The notes beneath the pieces were generated by a model, which had not been told where the DNA came from, searched no databases, and saw only the letters and a list, made by a program, of their open reading frames with translations. The position numbers were made by a program, and so were the translations under genes. This document shows, piece after piece, positions 19,125 to 27,119 of a DNA stretch of 64,000 nt (position 1 is the first letter of the stretch; every line of letters begins with the position of its first letter). The DNA is from Paenibacillus andongensis (GTDB taxonomy: Bacteria; Bacillota; Bacilli; Paenibacillales; NBRC-103111), in the NCBI RefSeq assembly GCF_025369935.1, contig NZ_CP104467.1, forward strand, positions 5,153,001-5,217,000, written 5' to 3'.

Positions 19125-20165
19125 CTACAACTGGCTGCGGTGAATATTAATCAAATCTATCAGAATCGAGAAGCCTGTTTCCTTGCGACCGGCTCCGGCT
19201 CCCATCAGTGTGATCGGACCTGCCAGATCACAATAATAAGTAATCGCATTCACAGCGCCTCCGACACCAGCGAGTGGATCGGTCAACGGAATCGCTTCAG
19301 GACCTACTTTTGCCAGAAGACGGTCGCCTTCCCGGTAGCATTTGGCGATTAGCTTCCATCGTTTCCCTTCTGATTTTGCCTTTTGAATATCCGCTTGCGT
19401 CAGCTTGCTGATCCCTTCGCAGACGACATCCTCCCTCTTGAGCGGCATATTCATGACAATATTGCTCAAAATAGTGATTTTATACTGGGCATCATAGCCC
19501 TCGACATCACTTGTCGGATCCGCTTCGGCATAACCGAGCGCCTGAGCCTCCGCCAAAGCCTCCTCATAGCTCATACCCGCTTCCATTTGGGTGAGCATAT
19601 AGTTCGTCGTCCCGTTCAATATCCCCTTAATCTCATCAATGCGATTGCCCGCCAATGAAGTAATCGGCATTCTTAGCGCCGGTGTTCCGCTCATGACGGT
19701 TCCTTCGTAGCCCCAACGAACGCCATTTTTGCGCGCCAGTTCAGACAGCTCCTGATAGGCCAATGCAACGGGGCCTTTATTGCTCATTACGACATGCTTC
19801 TTACATTCAAATGCAGCACGGCAATGATCAATAGCTGGCTGGCCTGTGCGCACATCTGTGAACGTAAGCTCAACAATCGTATCCGCATTCGTTTCTTGTA
19901 TCGTCTTAAAGCTATCCCAGCCCCTGATTAGACCTGGCTCATCGGGATAAGTATCCAGTTTCCCCGTTTCTTTGACAGCCCGAAGAGCTTCCGCTGCATT
20001 CAAGCCGTCAGGATTGTAGATAGAGCCCTTCATCATATCCGAAATCGCCACAATTTTGGCTTGAAAACCTGTATCCCCGGCCAAAATTTTACTCTTCTCT
20101 TCCAAAATTTCCGTCAGACCTTGACCGACGACTCCAAATCCAAGCAGCGCTATTTTAAGTTCCAT
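19125..20165 (-). CDS. hom: Homoserine dehydrogenase, short form without ACT domain
   Basis: A 346-residue enzyme. The Rossmann motif is LLGFGVVGQGL, the catalytic region HVVMSNKGPVAL, and the homoserine-binding stretch GILNGTTNYMLTQME then AEADPTSDVEGYDAQYK. It interconverts homoserine and aspartate semialdehyde. Biosynthetic Bacillota enzymes usually carry a C-terminal ACT domain for feedback by threonine; this one ends at the catalytic core, consistent with a catabolic, feedback-free role. GGGGGAG lies upstream of ATG 20165. It sits 15 nt after the PLP-lyase gene. Confidence 0.9.
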   Translation of the reverse strand: MELKIALLGFGVVGQGLTEILEEKSKILAGDTGFQAKIVAISDMMKGSIYNPDGLNAAEALRAVKETGKLDTYPDEPGLIRGWDSFKTIQETNADTIVELTFTDVRTGQPAIDHCRAAFECKKHVVMSNKGPVALAYQELSELARKNGVRWGYEGTVMSGTPALRMPITSLAGNRIDEIKGILNGTTNYMLTQMEAGMSYEEALAEAQALGYAEADPTSDVEGYDAQYKITILSNIVMNMPLKREDVVCEGISKLTQADIQKAKSEGKRWKLIAKCYREGDRLLAKVGPEAIPLTDPLAGVGGAVNAITYYCDLAGPITLMGAGAGRKETGFSILIDLINIHRSQL

Positions 20166-20180
20166 ATCAACGTCTCCCCC

Positions 20181-21404
20181 TTATTTATGATTAAGGCTTA
20201 CAGGCATTTGTGTTTCCACGTAGGCTATAGCCTGAGCCAAATCAGCAATCAAATCATCCGTGTCTTCAATTCCAACCGAGATGCGAAGCAGCCCTTCGGA
20301 AATTCCAAGTGCTTGGCGCTCTTCTAGCGTGCACTCAACATGACTTGTCGTTCTTGCAGGTCCATATATCGTTTCAACAGCTCCCAAGTTCCCCGCTCTG
20401 TTCGCATATTGCAGCATGGGGAGCAAGAGCTTGATCGCTTCCATGCCGCCTTTTAGCACAACACTTAAAATGCCACCGAATCCGCTCATTTGCCGTTTCG
20501 CTATGTCGTGATTAGGATGCGATTCGAGTCCTGGGTAATTAACGACTTCAACAAGCGGCTGCTTTTGCAAATATTTCGCTATCGCCATCGCGCTTTGCGC
20601 CTGCTGACGAACACGAAGATGAAGAGTTTTCATGCCTCGGATAATCAGGTACGCCGCCAAAGGATCGAGCGCTGCGCCATTAATCTCGCGATAATGGTAC
20701 ACTTTATCCATCAGTTCCGAGGAGCCGCATACAACACCGCCCAGCACATCAGCATGACCGCTTAAAAATTTCGTCGCGCTGTGGATCACGATATCGACGC
20801 CCAGACGAAGCGGATTTTGATTGATCGGCGTAGCAAACGTATTATCAATCAATACAAGAGCTCCGACTGCTTTAGCCGCTTTGGCCAAACGCTGAATATC
20901 TGTAATCTTCAACGTCGGATTCGTTGGCGATTCCAAGTAAAGCACTTTACAACCCTTGGCGATTTCAGCTTCAATTTCCTCATGATCACCCGTGTTACAA
21001 AGATTAACCTCGACATTCATGTTAGGCAGAAACTCTGTGAAAATTTTGTTCGTGCCGCCATACGTGTCTTTAACCGATACAACCCGATCCCCCGGTCTCA
21101 GGAACGTGTACAAGGTGCTGCTGATCGCTGCCATTCCGGAAGAAAAAGCGATAGCCGCTTCAGCCCCTTCGAGCAACCTAACCTTCTCTTCCAACGCCCG
21201 AACCGTAGGGTTCGACATCCGATTGTAGGTATAGCCCTGTTTGAGGCCCATCGCAACATCGTACCATTCATCCACATCGTTATAATCGTAAGCAACGCTA
21301 AGTACCACGGGAACCTGTGTCCCACCGAACACTCGATAATCTTTTTCTCCCGCCCATACAGCTTGCGTACCAATTCGTGCTTTATTATCCATTTTCTCCT
21401 GCAT
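20181..21404 (-). CDS. Cys/Met-metabolism PLP enzyme (cystathionine/methionine gamma-lyase type)
   Basis: A 407-residue fold-type I PLP enzyme. It has GYTYNRMSNPTVRALE, the phosphate-binding AFSSGMAAI, VLIDNTFATP, and the Schiff-base Lys212 in IHSATKFLSGHAD. Family members cleave or exchange the gamma substituent of cystathionine, methionine, O-acyl-homoserine or related compounds; the exact substrate cannot be read. It is first in the operon. ATG 21404 has GAGGGTG 6 nt upstream and is preferred to GTG 21419. GntR-type palindromes precede it. Confidence 0.88.
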   Translation of the reverse strand: MQEKMDNKARIGTQAVWAGEKDYRVFGGTQVPVVLSVAYDYNDVDEWYDVAMGLKQGYTYNRMSNPTVRALEEKVRLLEGAEAAIAFSSGMAAISSTLYTFLRPGDRVVSVKDTYGGTNKIFTEFLPNMNVEVNLCNTGDHEEIEAEIAKGCKVLYLESPTNPTLKITDIQRLAKAAKAVGALVLIDNTFATPINQNPLRLGVDIVIHSATKFLSGHADVLGGVVCGSSELMDKVYHYREINGAALDPLAAYLIIRGMKTLHLRVRQQAQSAMAIAKYLQKQPLVEVVNYPGLESHPNHDIAKRQMSGFGGILSVVLKGGMEAIKLLLPMLQYANRAGNLGAVETIYGPARTTSHVECTLEERQALGISEGLLRISVGIEDTDDLIADLAQAIAYVETQMPVSLNHK

Positions 21405-21450
21405 ATCGTTCACCCTCACTCATCCATTTAAATATTTTGTATTTTGTATA

Positions 21451-21460
21451 TTGTATACAA
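21451..21460. promoter_or_regulatory. GntR operator, operon-proximal copy
   Basis: The perfect palindrome TTGTATACAA lies 47 bp upstream of the PLP-lyase start. It falls in the spacer of a candidate minus-strand promoter (TTTACG complement at 21469-21474, -10 TATACA just below 21451). Confidence 0.6.
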
Positions 21461-21505
21461 ATATGATCGTAAAACGTCCATTATTAGCGAATACCCCCTT
21501 TTTTC

Positions 21506-21534
21506 TTGACTTAGGCATCCTAATTTTGTATACA
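21506..21534 (+). promoter_or_regulatory. Promoter of the GntR regulator gene
   Basis: TTGACT (21506-21511), a 17-bp spacer and TATACA (21529-21534) match a sigma-A promoter. The -10 element lies within the second GntR palindrome, suggesting autoregulation. The leader would be about 180 nt. The rest of the 315-bp gene-free stretch 21405-21719 is AT-rich with no gene. Confidence 0.65.
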
Positions 21535-21535
21535 A
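21526..21535. promoter_or_regulatory. GntR operator, regulator-proximal copy
   Basis: A second TTGTATACAA, identical to 21451-21460 and 75 bp away, overlaps the -10 of the regulator promoter. TGTATTC follows at 21541 as a possible extra half-site. Confidence 0.6.
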
Positions 21536-21719
21536 TATATTGTATTCTTTGTTTTTTTCGATCATATCACGGCTTATTTTAAAAATCAACCATTTTGTGA
21601 AGCGCTTTCAAATTGATGTTCGATTATCTTGAATAAAGCATTTTACAATGTTACTATTTATCATAGATTGGAAATATACCGTATATTGTATTTTTTATGC
21701 GTATGAGGGAGTAACGAAA

Positions 21720-22367
21720 ATGACCATTAACAAATACCAATCCTTAAAAGATCATGTGTACAATTATATAGCTGAAAAGATTCAGAACGGCTCACTGCTC
21801 CCCAATCAGAAATTAAATGAAGCCTCCATCTGCCAAAAACTTGGTGTAAGCCGCACCCCTGTCCGAGAAGCTTTGATCCAGCTAGCCTCCGAAAACCTGC
21901 TGGAGAATATTCCGCGCAGAGGATTTATTGTGAAAGAGATGGAAACCAAAAATAAGCTGGACGTCTTTCAGATTGTCGGTGCACTCGACGCTTTAGCTGC
22001 CTCTTTATCCGTGGCCTTCGTTTCAAATGAAGACATCTCAGAGATGACACGACTCGCTGATAAAATCGACATTTCCATACAAGAGCAAAATTATACTGAC
22101 TACCAGCTCTATCAAAACGATTTTCATAACGTGTACTTGCTAAAATGCAACAACAGCACACTGATCGATTTGCTCAAATCTTTGCAGCACAGCTTCATCA
22201 GGCAAATTTACTTAAGTGAGGACAAGCAAAAATTATTTACTGTCCTGGCCCAAATGAATGAAGAGCACAGACAAATTATCCAATACTTCAAAGCGAAAGA
22301 TGCTCAAGGCCTGGAAGCATTTATCAAGAACGTCCATTGGAAAATCAATTACACGGATATGATCTAA
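21720..22367 (+). CDS. GntR-family regulator (FadR/VanR-like, FCD domain)
   Basis: A 215-residue regulator. The winged HTH is at residues 6-72 (LNEASICQKLGVSRTPVREA, PRRGFIVKE). An all-helical FCD ligand domain follows, with histidines likely to hold a metal (NDFHNVYLL, NEEHRQI). FCD regulators usually respond to carboxylic or amino acids. ATG 21720 has GAGGGAG 8 nt upstream; an upstream frame to 21648 is not used. It is divergent from the amino-acid operon and two TTGTATACAA sites lie between, so it very probably controls that operon and itself. Confidence 0.9.
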   Translation: MTINKYQSLKDHVYNYIAEKIQNGSLLPNQKLNEASICQKLGVSRTPVREALIQLASENLLENIPRRGFIVKEMETKNKLDVFQIVGALDALAASLSVAFVSNEDISEMTRLADKIDISIQEQNYTDYQLYQNDFHNVYLLKCNNSTLIDLLKSLQHSFIRQIYLSEDKQKLFTVLAQMNEEHRQIIQYFKAKDAQGLEAFIKNVHWKINYTDMI

Positions 22368-22457
22368 TTCGAATACAACTAGAAAATGGAAGGGTCAAAA
22401 AGAACTAAGTAAACGGAGGCGTTTGGTTATCATATTTCTCACGAGCGGTACTTTTGG

Positions 22458-22463
22458 TATACT
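22458..22463 (+). promoter_or_regulatory. Extended -10 promoter of the ArsR gene
   Basis: TATACT preceded by TGG (extended -10) lies 34 nt before the TTG start. No convincing -35 is seen. Confidence 0.45.
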
Positions 22464-22496
22464 AGGAACAAACCAACTAAGAAGAGGTGTCGAGTA

Positions 22497-22829
22497 TTGA
22501 AAAATGAAGATATGCTTGCGGTGCTGAAGTCTCTGTCTAATGAGACTCGTCTCAACATCCTTTGCTGGCTGCGGGAGCCCGAAAAGATGAACGAGAATCT
22601 GCCGAGCATTATCAAAGAGGAGTTCCCTGGAGGTGTCTGCGTGGGAAGCATTCAGGAAAAATCCGGTTTGGCGCAGTCGGTCATCTCCTCGTACCTTTCC
22701 TCCATGCAGAAAACCGGACTGCTGGAGTCCCGACGCTATGGCCAATGGACCTATTACAGGCGCAACGAAGAAGCGATCGCCGCCTTTTTGGAGAACTTCG
22801 CAGCCGGGCTGCAGACCAAGAAGGAGTAG
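22497..22829 (+). CDS. ArsR-family regulator
   Basis: A 110-residue winged-helix protein (MLAVLKSLSNETRLNILCWL, SGLAQSVISSYLSSMQKTGL, YGQWTYYRRNE). It has one cysteine in the first helix region and one in VCVGSI, but no classic metal-binding ELCVCD motif, so it may sense a redox or organic signal. The start is TTG 22497 with AGAGGTG 8 nt upstream. It precedes the flavin oxidoreductase by 100 nt. An inverted repeat in that gap could be its operator. Confidence 0.9.
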   Translation: MKNEDMLAVLKSLSNETRLNILCWLREPEKMNENLPSIIKEEFPGGVCVGSIQEKSGLAQSVISSYLSSMQKTGLLESRRYGQWTYYRRNEEAIAAFLENFAAGLQTKKE

Positions 22830-22868
22830 CCCAAGTTTTCTCCGAAGCACTTGCATTTCCATCTATTG

Positions 22869-22892
22869 ATCTATATATTTGTATTTATAGAT
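22869..22892. promoter_or_regulatory. Candidate ArsR operator before the flavin oxidoreductase
   Basis: ATCTATA and TATAGAT are a perfect 7-bp inverted repeat separated by 10 bp, located 38 bp ahead of the oxidoreductase start. Size and spacing fit ArsR dimers; binding is inferred. Confidence 0.4.
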
Positions 22893-22929
22893 AAATAAAA
22901 AACCTTTTTATACAGGAGGAGAGAATAAG

Positions 22930-24042
22930 ATGACCATATCCAAAACAGCAGCGGCTCTGTTCAAGCCTTTTGAAGACGGCCGACTGAAGCTTGAAAATCG
23001 TATTGTCATGGCCCCGATGACCCGCACCTTTTCGCCAACAGGCGTTCCAGGTCCCAACGTGGCCGGATATTACCGCCGGAGAGCGGAAAACGCCGTCGGC
23101 CTCATCATCACTGAAGGAACAATCATTAACCATCCGGCTGCGGCTGCCGACCACGGGGTGCCGCATTTTTACGGGGAGGAAGCTCTGGAAGGATGGGCGC
23201 GTGTCGTACGCGAAGTGCATGAAGCCGGCGGCAAAATCGCTCCACAGATCTGGCATACCGGCACGGCCCGCGATAGGAAGAAATTCCCGGATTCGAATGT
23301 CGACCCGATCGGACCGTCGGGCCTTAGCCTGACCGGAGAGCTCGTATCCGAGCCGCTATCGGTCGAGGAGATTCACAGTCTCGTACAGGCCTATGCCCAG
23401 GCCGCAGCTGATGCGAAGCGAATCGGCTTTGATGCGGTGGAGATTCACGGCGCCCACGGCTACCTCATTGACCAGTTTTTCTGGGACGTCACCAACAAGC
23501 GCACGGATGAGTATGGCGGTGACCTGGTTGGTCGCACCAGATTCGCGGTGGAGATTATCGAGGCGGTGCGAGCCGCGGTCGGCCCCGACTTCCCGATTAT
23601 CTTCCGCTACTCCCAATGGAAACCGGTTAATTACGGCGCCAAGCTGGCAGCGAATCCAGAAGATCTGGAGCGCTTCCTCGCACCGCTATCTGCGGCAGGC
23701 GTCGATATCTTCCATGCCTCCACGCGGCGCTTCTGGGAGCCTGAGTTCGAGGGATCAGACCTCAACCTTGCGGGCTGGACGCGCAAACTGACCGGGAAGC
23801 CGGCTATTACCGTCGGCTCCGTCGGCCTTGACTCCGATTTCACCAGCCTGTTCGAGGAGGGTAAGGGCGGTCAGGCCGCAGGCATCGACAACCTGATCGA
23901 GCGTATGGATCGCGGAGAATTCGACCTCGTCGCCGTTGGTCGCGCGCTGCTGACTGACCCAGCCTGGGCGGCCAAGATCCGCGATGACCGCACCGATGAG
24001 CTGCAACCGTTCACGCGGGAGGCACTTGCCACACTGAGCTGA
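22930..24042 (+). CDS. Old-yellow-enzyme NADH:flavin oxidoreductase (NemA-like)
   Basis: A 370-residue TIM-barrel flavoenzyme. It starts with LFKPFEDGRLKLENRIVMAP and contains APQIWHTG. The catalytic and FMN-binding EIHGAHGYLIDQFFWDVTN is followed by RTDEYGG, and the phosphate site lies in DLVAVGRALLTDPAWA. These enzymes reduce activated alkenes and nitro or quinone compounds with NAD(P)H. AGGAGGAG lies upstream of ATG 22930. Control by the ArsR protein just upstream would make it a response to electrophiles, as in NemR/NemA systems; that is inference. Confidence 0.92.
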   Translation: MTISKTAAALFKPFEDGRLKLENRIVMAPMTRTFSPTGVPGPNVAGYYRRRAENAVGLIITEGTIINHPAAAADHGVPHFYGEEALEGWARVVREVHEAGGKIAPQIWHTGTARDRKKFPDSNVDPIGPSGLSLTGELVSEPLSVEEIHSLVQAYAQAAADAKRIGFDAVEIHGAHGYLIDQFFWDVTNKRTDEYGGDLVGRTRFAVEIIEAVRAAVGPDFPIIFRYSQWKPVNYGAKLAANPEDLERFLAPLSAAGVDIFHASTRRFWEPEFEGSDLNLAGWTRKLTGKPAITVGSVGLDSDFTSLFEEGKGGQAAGIDNLIERMDRGEFDLVAVGRALLTDPAWAAKIRDDRTDELQPFTREALATLS

Positions 24043-24122
24043 TTCAACGCAGTACTGAGTAGGAGCCGACTCAACTCCAAAGTTAATTTTTAGATTAAAT
24101 CCAAAAATACCTTTTTTTATTT

Positions 24123-24167
24123 AAACAAGCGGTGCTATCTGCGATATGCAGGAAGTGCCGCTTGTTT
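24123..24167 (+). terminator. Probable terminator after the flavin oxidoreductase
   Basis: AAACAAGCGG and CCGCTTGTTT form a 10-bp stem around a partly paired 25-nt loop, ending in a T/G-rich tract. It is 80 nt past the stop codon. Confidence 0.6.
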
Positions 24168-24205
24168 GGTTTACATCTTGACCAGGAATTTTAAAGATCA
24201 CCATG

Positions 24206-24366
24206 TTTTCTGGAATCGCAATTGACCCCTGCCTCAAGGTTTCTCGGACCTACAAGGGGACCGATGGCTACTCTCCATTTCTTGCTTACCTTGGAAGGAA
24301 GGTTACGGTGTCAACGTGAATCTGCGACGCAGAACACAACAACCTCAACAAGAGAAACAGCGGTAG
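24206..24366 (+). pseudogene. Decayed IS1380-like transposase fragment
   Basis: One frame reads FSGIAIDPCLKVSR then TYKGTDGYSPFLAYLG. Near 24295 the similarity moves to another frame reading KEGYGVNVNLRRRTQ, ending at TAG 24364-24366. The YKG..GY.P..AYLG...GY.VN..LR pattern is what I recall from the middle of IS1380-family transposases. The fragment covers only about 50 codons, has a frameshift, and no terminal repeats were found. The family call is from memory. Confidence 0.5.
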
Positions 24367-24618
24367 CCTGGAAGAGAAATAATCCTAAGCTGCCGCTATT
24401 TCAATGAGCGCACTCATGATCCTTTGTAGCAACAGTCTCAGCATCTATCTTCATCCTACCTGCTCACTATCTTCATTTTCATCAACATGATGTAATGCCT
24501 TTTTCAACACTTGAATGTTTCTTTTACCGACGACAACTCCACCAATGTGGATTAATGTTTAAACAATAAGGATAAAATAGGTAAATATCAAATAAGCATT
24601 AAGGGTAGTGAAAAAAGA
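24367..24618. other. Gene-free stretch before the germination permease
   Basis: AT-rich, with no open frame of note and no clear hairpin. The last 60 bases must carry the gerB-type promoter, but no sigma-G or sigma-A match was convincing. Confidence 0.5.
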
Positions 24619-25719
24619 GTGCAATCCAGCGGGAAAATATCCGGAAATCAGTTAAGCTTACTTTTTTTCACCTTTATTGTTTCTACGCTCATTTTATCCG
24701 TACCCGGAATTATGGTATCTTTCGCCAAGCAGAATGCCTGGTTGTCTATTTTTCCAGCTTCGCTTACGGGAGTCGTGAACATCTGGGTACTAACCACTCT
24801 GTCCAAACGTTATCCCGGTCAATCGATCATTCAGTATACTGTCAAGATTTGTGGGAACTGGGCGGGCAAAATTTTTGGATTTTATTTGACTTATTATTTG
24901 TTTTTCTTTATTTCCAGCACTGTAAACGAACATGCCGGGTTTCTTAACACCATCCTCCTGATGAATACTCCCCCATTGGCATTGATGGTCTCCATGTTGT
25001 TTTTGTGCTGCCTGGCCGTACTGGCAGGAGTCGAAGCTATTGCCAGGTGCAATGAAGTGATTGTTCTCATTATCATCGTCCTGCTGATCCCGATCTTCGT
25101 TTTTTCTATCCGGGAGATTGAACTGGGTCGCTTGACCCCGTTTTTAGCAGATGGACTATTTCCGGTACTTAAGGGTGCAGTGGTTCCGTCCGCTTGGATG
25201 AGCCAGTTCTTTTTTTTGGGATGGTTCCTCCCGTATTTAAACGAAAAGCCGCAAAATGTCCGAATGAATTTGTTATCGGCAATGGGAGGAGTTGTCCTGT
25301 TAATCATGGCTATCGACATCGTTACCATTATGATGTTCGGTCCGATAACGCCCCGTTTGAAGTTCGCTTTTTTGAAAGTCATCCAATATATCGGTGTTAT
25401 CGGTCCCGTGGAAAGGCTGGAAGCCATTGCTATTGCCATATGGATTCTTGGGATTTTCACCAAGATCTCGATGCTGCTCTATATGTTTTCTTTAAGTGTA
25501 AGTCAGTTGTTCGGTACGTCAAATTATCGGAAAACCGTTGTTCCGGTAACTCTGTTATCTGCTGTCGGTTCCGTCTGGATTTTTAAAAATGACGCTGAAT
25601 TTCAAGCCTGGATTACGTTCGCCTATCCCGTATTGGCACTCTTTACGCAAAGCTTGCTCCCATTGATCCTGCTTATCATTGATACTCTCAAAATAAAAGC
25701 CGCAAAGTTATGGAGATAA
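24619..25719 (+). CDS. Spore germinant-receptor permease subunit (GerAB/GerKB family)
   Basis: A 366-residue protein with ten hydrophobic helices, of the APC-like endospore germination permease family (ISGNQLSLLFFTFIVSTLIL at the start, YPGQSIIQYTVKICG after helix 2). GerB subunits sit in the spore inner membrane and bind the germinant. The start is GTG 24619 with a weak ribosome site. Unusually, it is on the plus strand while the A and C subunit genes converge on it from the other side. Its last 12 bases overlap the end of the 77-residue gene. Confidence 0.9.
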   Translation: MQSSGKISGNQLSLLFFTFIVSTLILSVPGIMVSFAKQNAWLSIFPASLTGVVNIWVLTTLSKRYPGQSIIQYTVKICGNWAGKIFGFYLTYYLFFFISSTVNEHAGFLNTILLMNTPPLALMVSMLFLCCLAVLAGVEAIARCNEVIVLIIIVLLIPIFVFSIREIELGRLTPFLADGLFPVLKGAVVPSAWMSQFFFLGWFLPYLNEKPQNVRMNLLSAMGGVVLLIMAIDIVTIMMFGPITPRLKFAFLKVIQYIGVIGPVERLEAIAIAIWILGIFTKISMLLYMFSLSVSQLFGTSNYRKTVVPVTLLSAVGSVWIFKNDAEFQAWITFAYPVLALFTQSLLPLILLIIDTLKIKAAKLWR

Positions 25720-25941
25720 CATCATTTTTCCGAGGGGTTCGAATAGGAATTTGTACGGAACGACAAGGCTAGGTAGTTCAACTCCCGCTATCAGAATCGC
25801 TCCAATGACAGCGGCTACGGTCATAACTAGTGCATAAATTGAAGCCTCTCGCTTCTCATTACTCCCCCATAAATGGCGAATTTGAAATAAGGTGTACATA
25901 CAAAGACACAATACATATCCTGCTGACATGACAAGCTTCAC
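25708..25941 (-). CDS. Small two-helix membrane protein of the germination cluster
   Basis: A 77-residue protein with two hydrophobic segments (about 5-22 and 34-57) joined by a basic loop. Its start overlaps the GerC stop by 4 nt (ATGA), so it is translated with the receptor genes. Small proteins with two helices (GerD/GerK-D-like delta subunits) are known partners of some receptors; I suggest that role only by location and topology. Confidence 0.65.
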   Translation of the reverse strand: MKLVMSAGYVLCLCMYTLFQIRHLWGSNEKREASIYALVMTVAAVIGAILIAGVELPSLVVPYKFLFEPLGKMMLSP

Positions 25942-27119
25942 TTCATAATCTCCTTTTCTTTCAATTGTAAGGAAGGTCCAACAACTCCCGTATTGTTGAT
26001 GTTAAGTTTCACGGACACGGAAATTTCAGCTTTTGCAAAATATTGATCCCATTGTTCCTCTACGGTACGCCATTTTTGAGGATTTATTCTTTGCAATTGC
26101 TGGCCGAAGCCTACAATATCTGTTTTGTATTGAGTTTGTATTTTATGCAAGAACACCTTCATATCATGTTCAACCTGATTTTCCAACGCCTTTTTGATAA
26201 GATTTTGATTGTTCGTTTTGCCTACGTCGAGCCGAGAATTGTTTTCAAGCAGGTCTCCCTTTCCTTTGATATCGACTTTAAATTTAAGTTGATTTCCTAC
26301 TATATCCGGTTTGATAATGACGTCGCTGCTCGTTAGAAAATAACCAACATTCCCCTTTCCTTCAGGCAGATCGGCAACGATTTTATCCGTCTTCTTGTTT
26401 TTCTTGAACCAGAGAAAAGCGTGGGTTTCCGCATTATCCAAAAAGCCGACCAATGCAGACGATTTGAAAATTGCCGTACCTTTCATACGAAATAGTTCGT
26501 CCTTGTTGTTTTGCGACGAACTAAAAAATTGAGTCGGCTCCAAAACCCCGACCGCCGGATATATTCCCTCGCTCGCCGATTCTATCAAGAAATCCCTCAA
26601 CGTCGTGGATATTCCTTCTCCCCGCATGATTTGCATTTCTTTCAAAGCTTCGGCGGGAGCCAATTCATAGGGGTAACGGATTTGCAGCAGATCCCCAGCT
26701 TTCATTCCTTTGACGACAAATACATATGTTTTCAGCCGGTTCCGCGGATGACGGCTGAAAGAGTCCAGAATGTCGTTAATTCCATGCTTAGCCAAAGATT
26801 CACCGATTAGGATAACGCTGCGATGCGAAAAAAATAGCGTTCTGGACATTTTTTGCTGAAGCTTTTGGTCAAGATCAAACGCATTTTTTCCAACCTCCGA
26901 AATCAGAAAGAACCTGTCCCCTTCTTTTGAGGTTCCCCCTGTAGTTTGTGAGGACGGGGCAGGTACGGAAATCTGAAGTGTTGCTCTTATGTTTCCGTCT
27001 TCCATCAAGTCGATTCCCGTTCCCATAACCAAACCGATATCATTGATTTCCATGCGATCCCAACAGCCCGTAATGGCCAGTGGAATCAATAAAATCCCGA
27101 TTCGTAACCATCGCTTCAA
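25938..27119 (-). CDS. Germinant-receptor lipoprotein subunit (Ger(x)C family)
   Basis: A 393-residue lipoprotein. The signal peptide ends in ITGC (lipidated Cys19), followed by WDRMEINDIGLVMGTGID, diagnostic of GerC proteins. The C-terminal domain contains the usual FLHKIQTQYKTDIVGFG stretch. It is anchored to the spore inner membrane and required for receptor function. It starts at TTG 27119, directly after the GerA-subunit stop TAG, with AAGGAGGAG upstream. Confidence 0.93.
   Translation of the reverse strand: MKRWLRIGILLIPLAITGCWDRMEINDIGLVMGTGIDLMEDGNIRATLQISVPAPSSQTTGGTSKEGDRFFLISEVGKNAFDLDQKLQQKMSRTLFFSHRSVILIGESLAKHGINDILDSFSRHPRNRLKTYVFVVKGMKAGDLLQIRYPYELAPAEALKEMQIMRGEGISTTLRDFLIESASEGIYPAVGVLEPTQFFSSSQNNKDELFRMKGTAIFKSSALVGFLDNAETHAFLWFKKNKKTDKIVADLPEGKGNVGYFLTSSDVIIKPDIVGNQLKFKVDIKGKGDLLENNSRLDVGKTNNQNLIKKALENQVEHDMKVFLHKIQTQYKTDIVGFGQQLQRINPQKWRTVEEQWDQYFAKAEISVSVKLNINNTGVVGPSLQLKEKEIMK

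Noticed and set aside
21597-21610. cre-like sequence (GTGAAGCGCTTTCA) upstream of the GntR gene
   Set aside because: Three fixed consensus positions fail, and its place in the leader is not a usual CcpA site.
24222-24407. Plus-strand open frame of 61 codons
   Set aside because: It is a third frame through the decayed transposase fragment and spells nothing recognisable.
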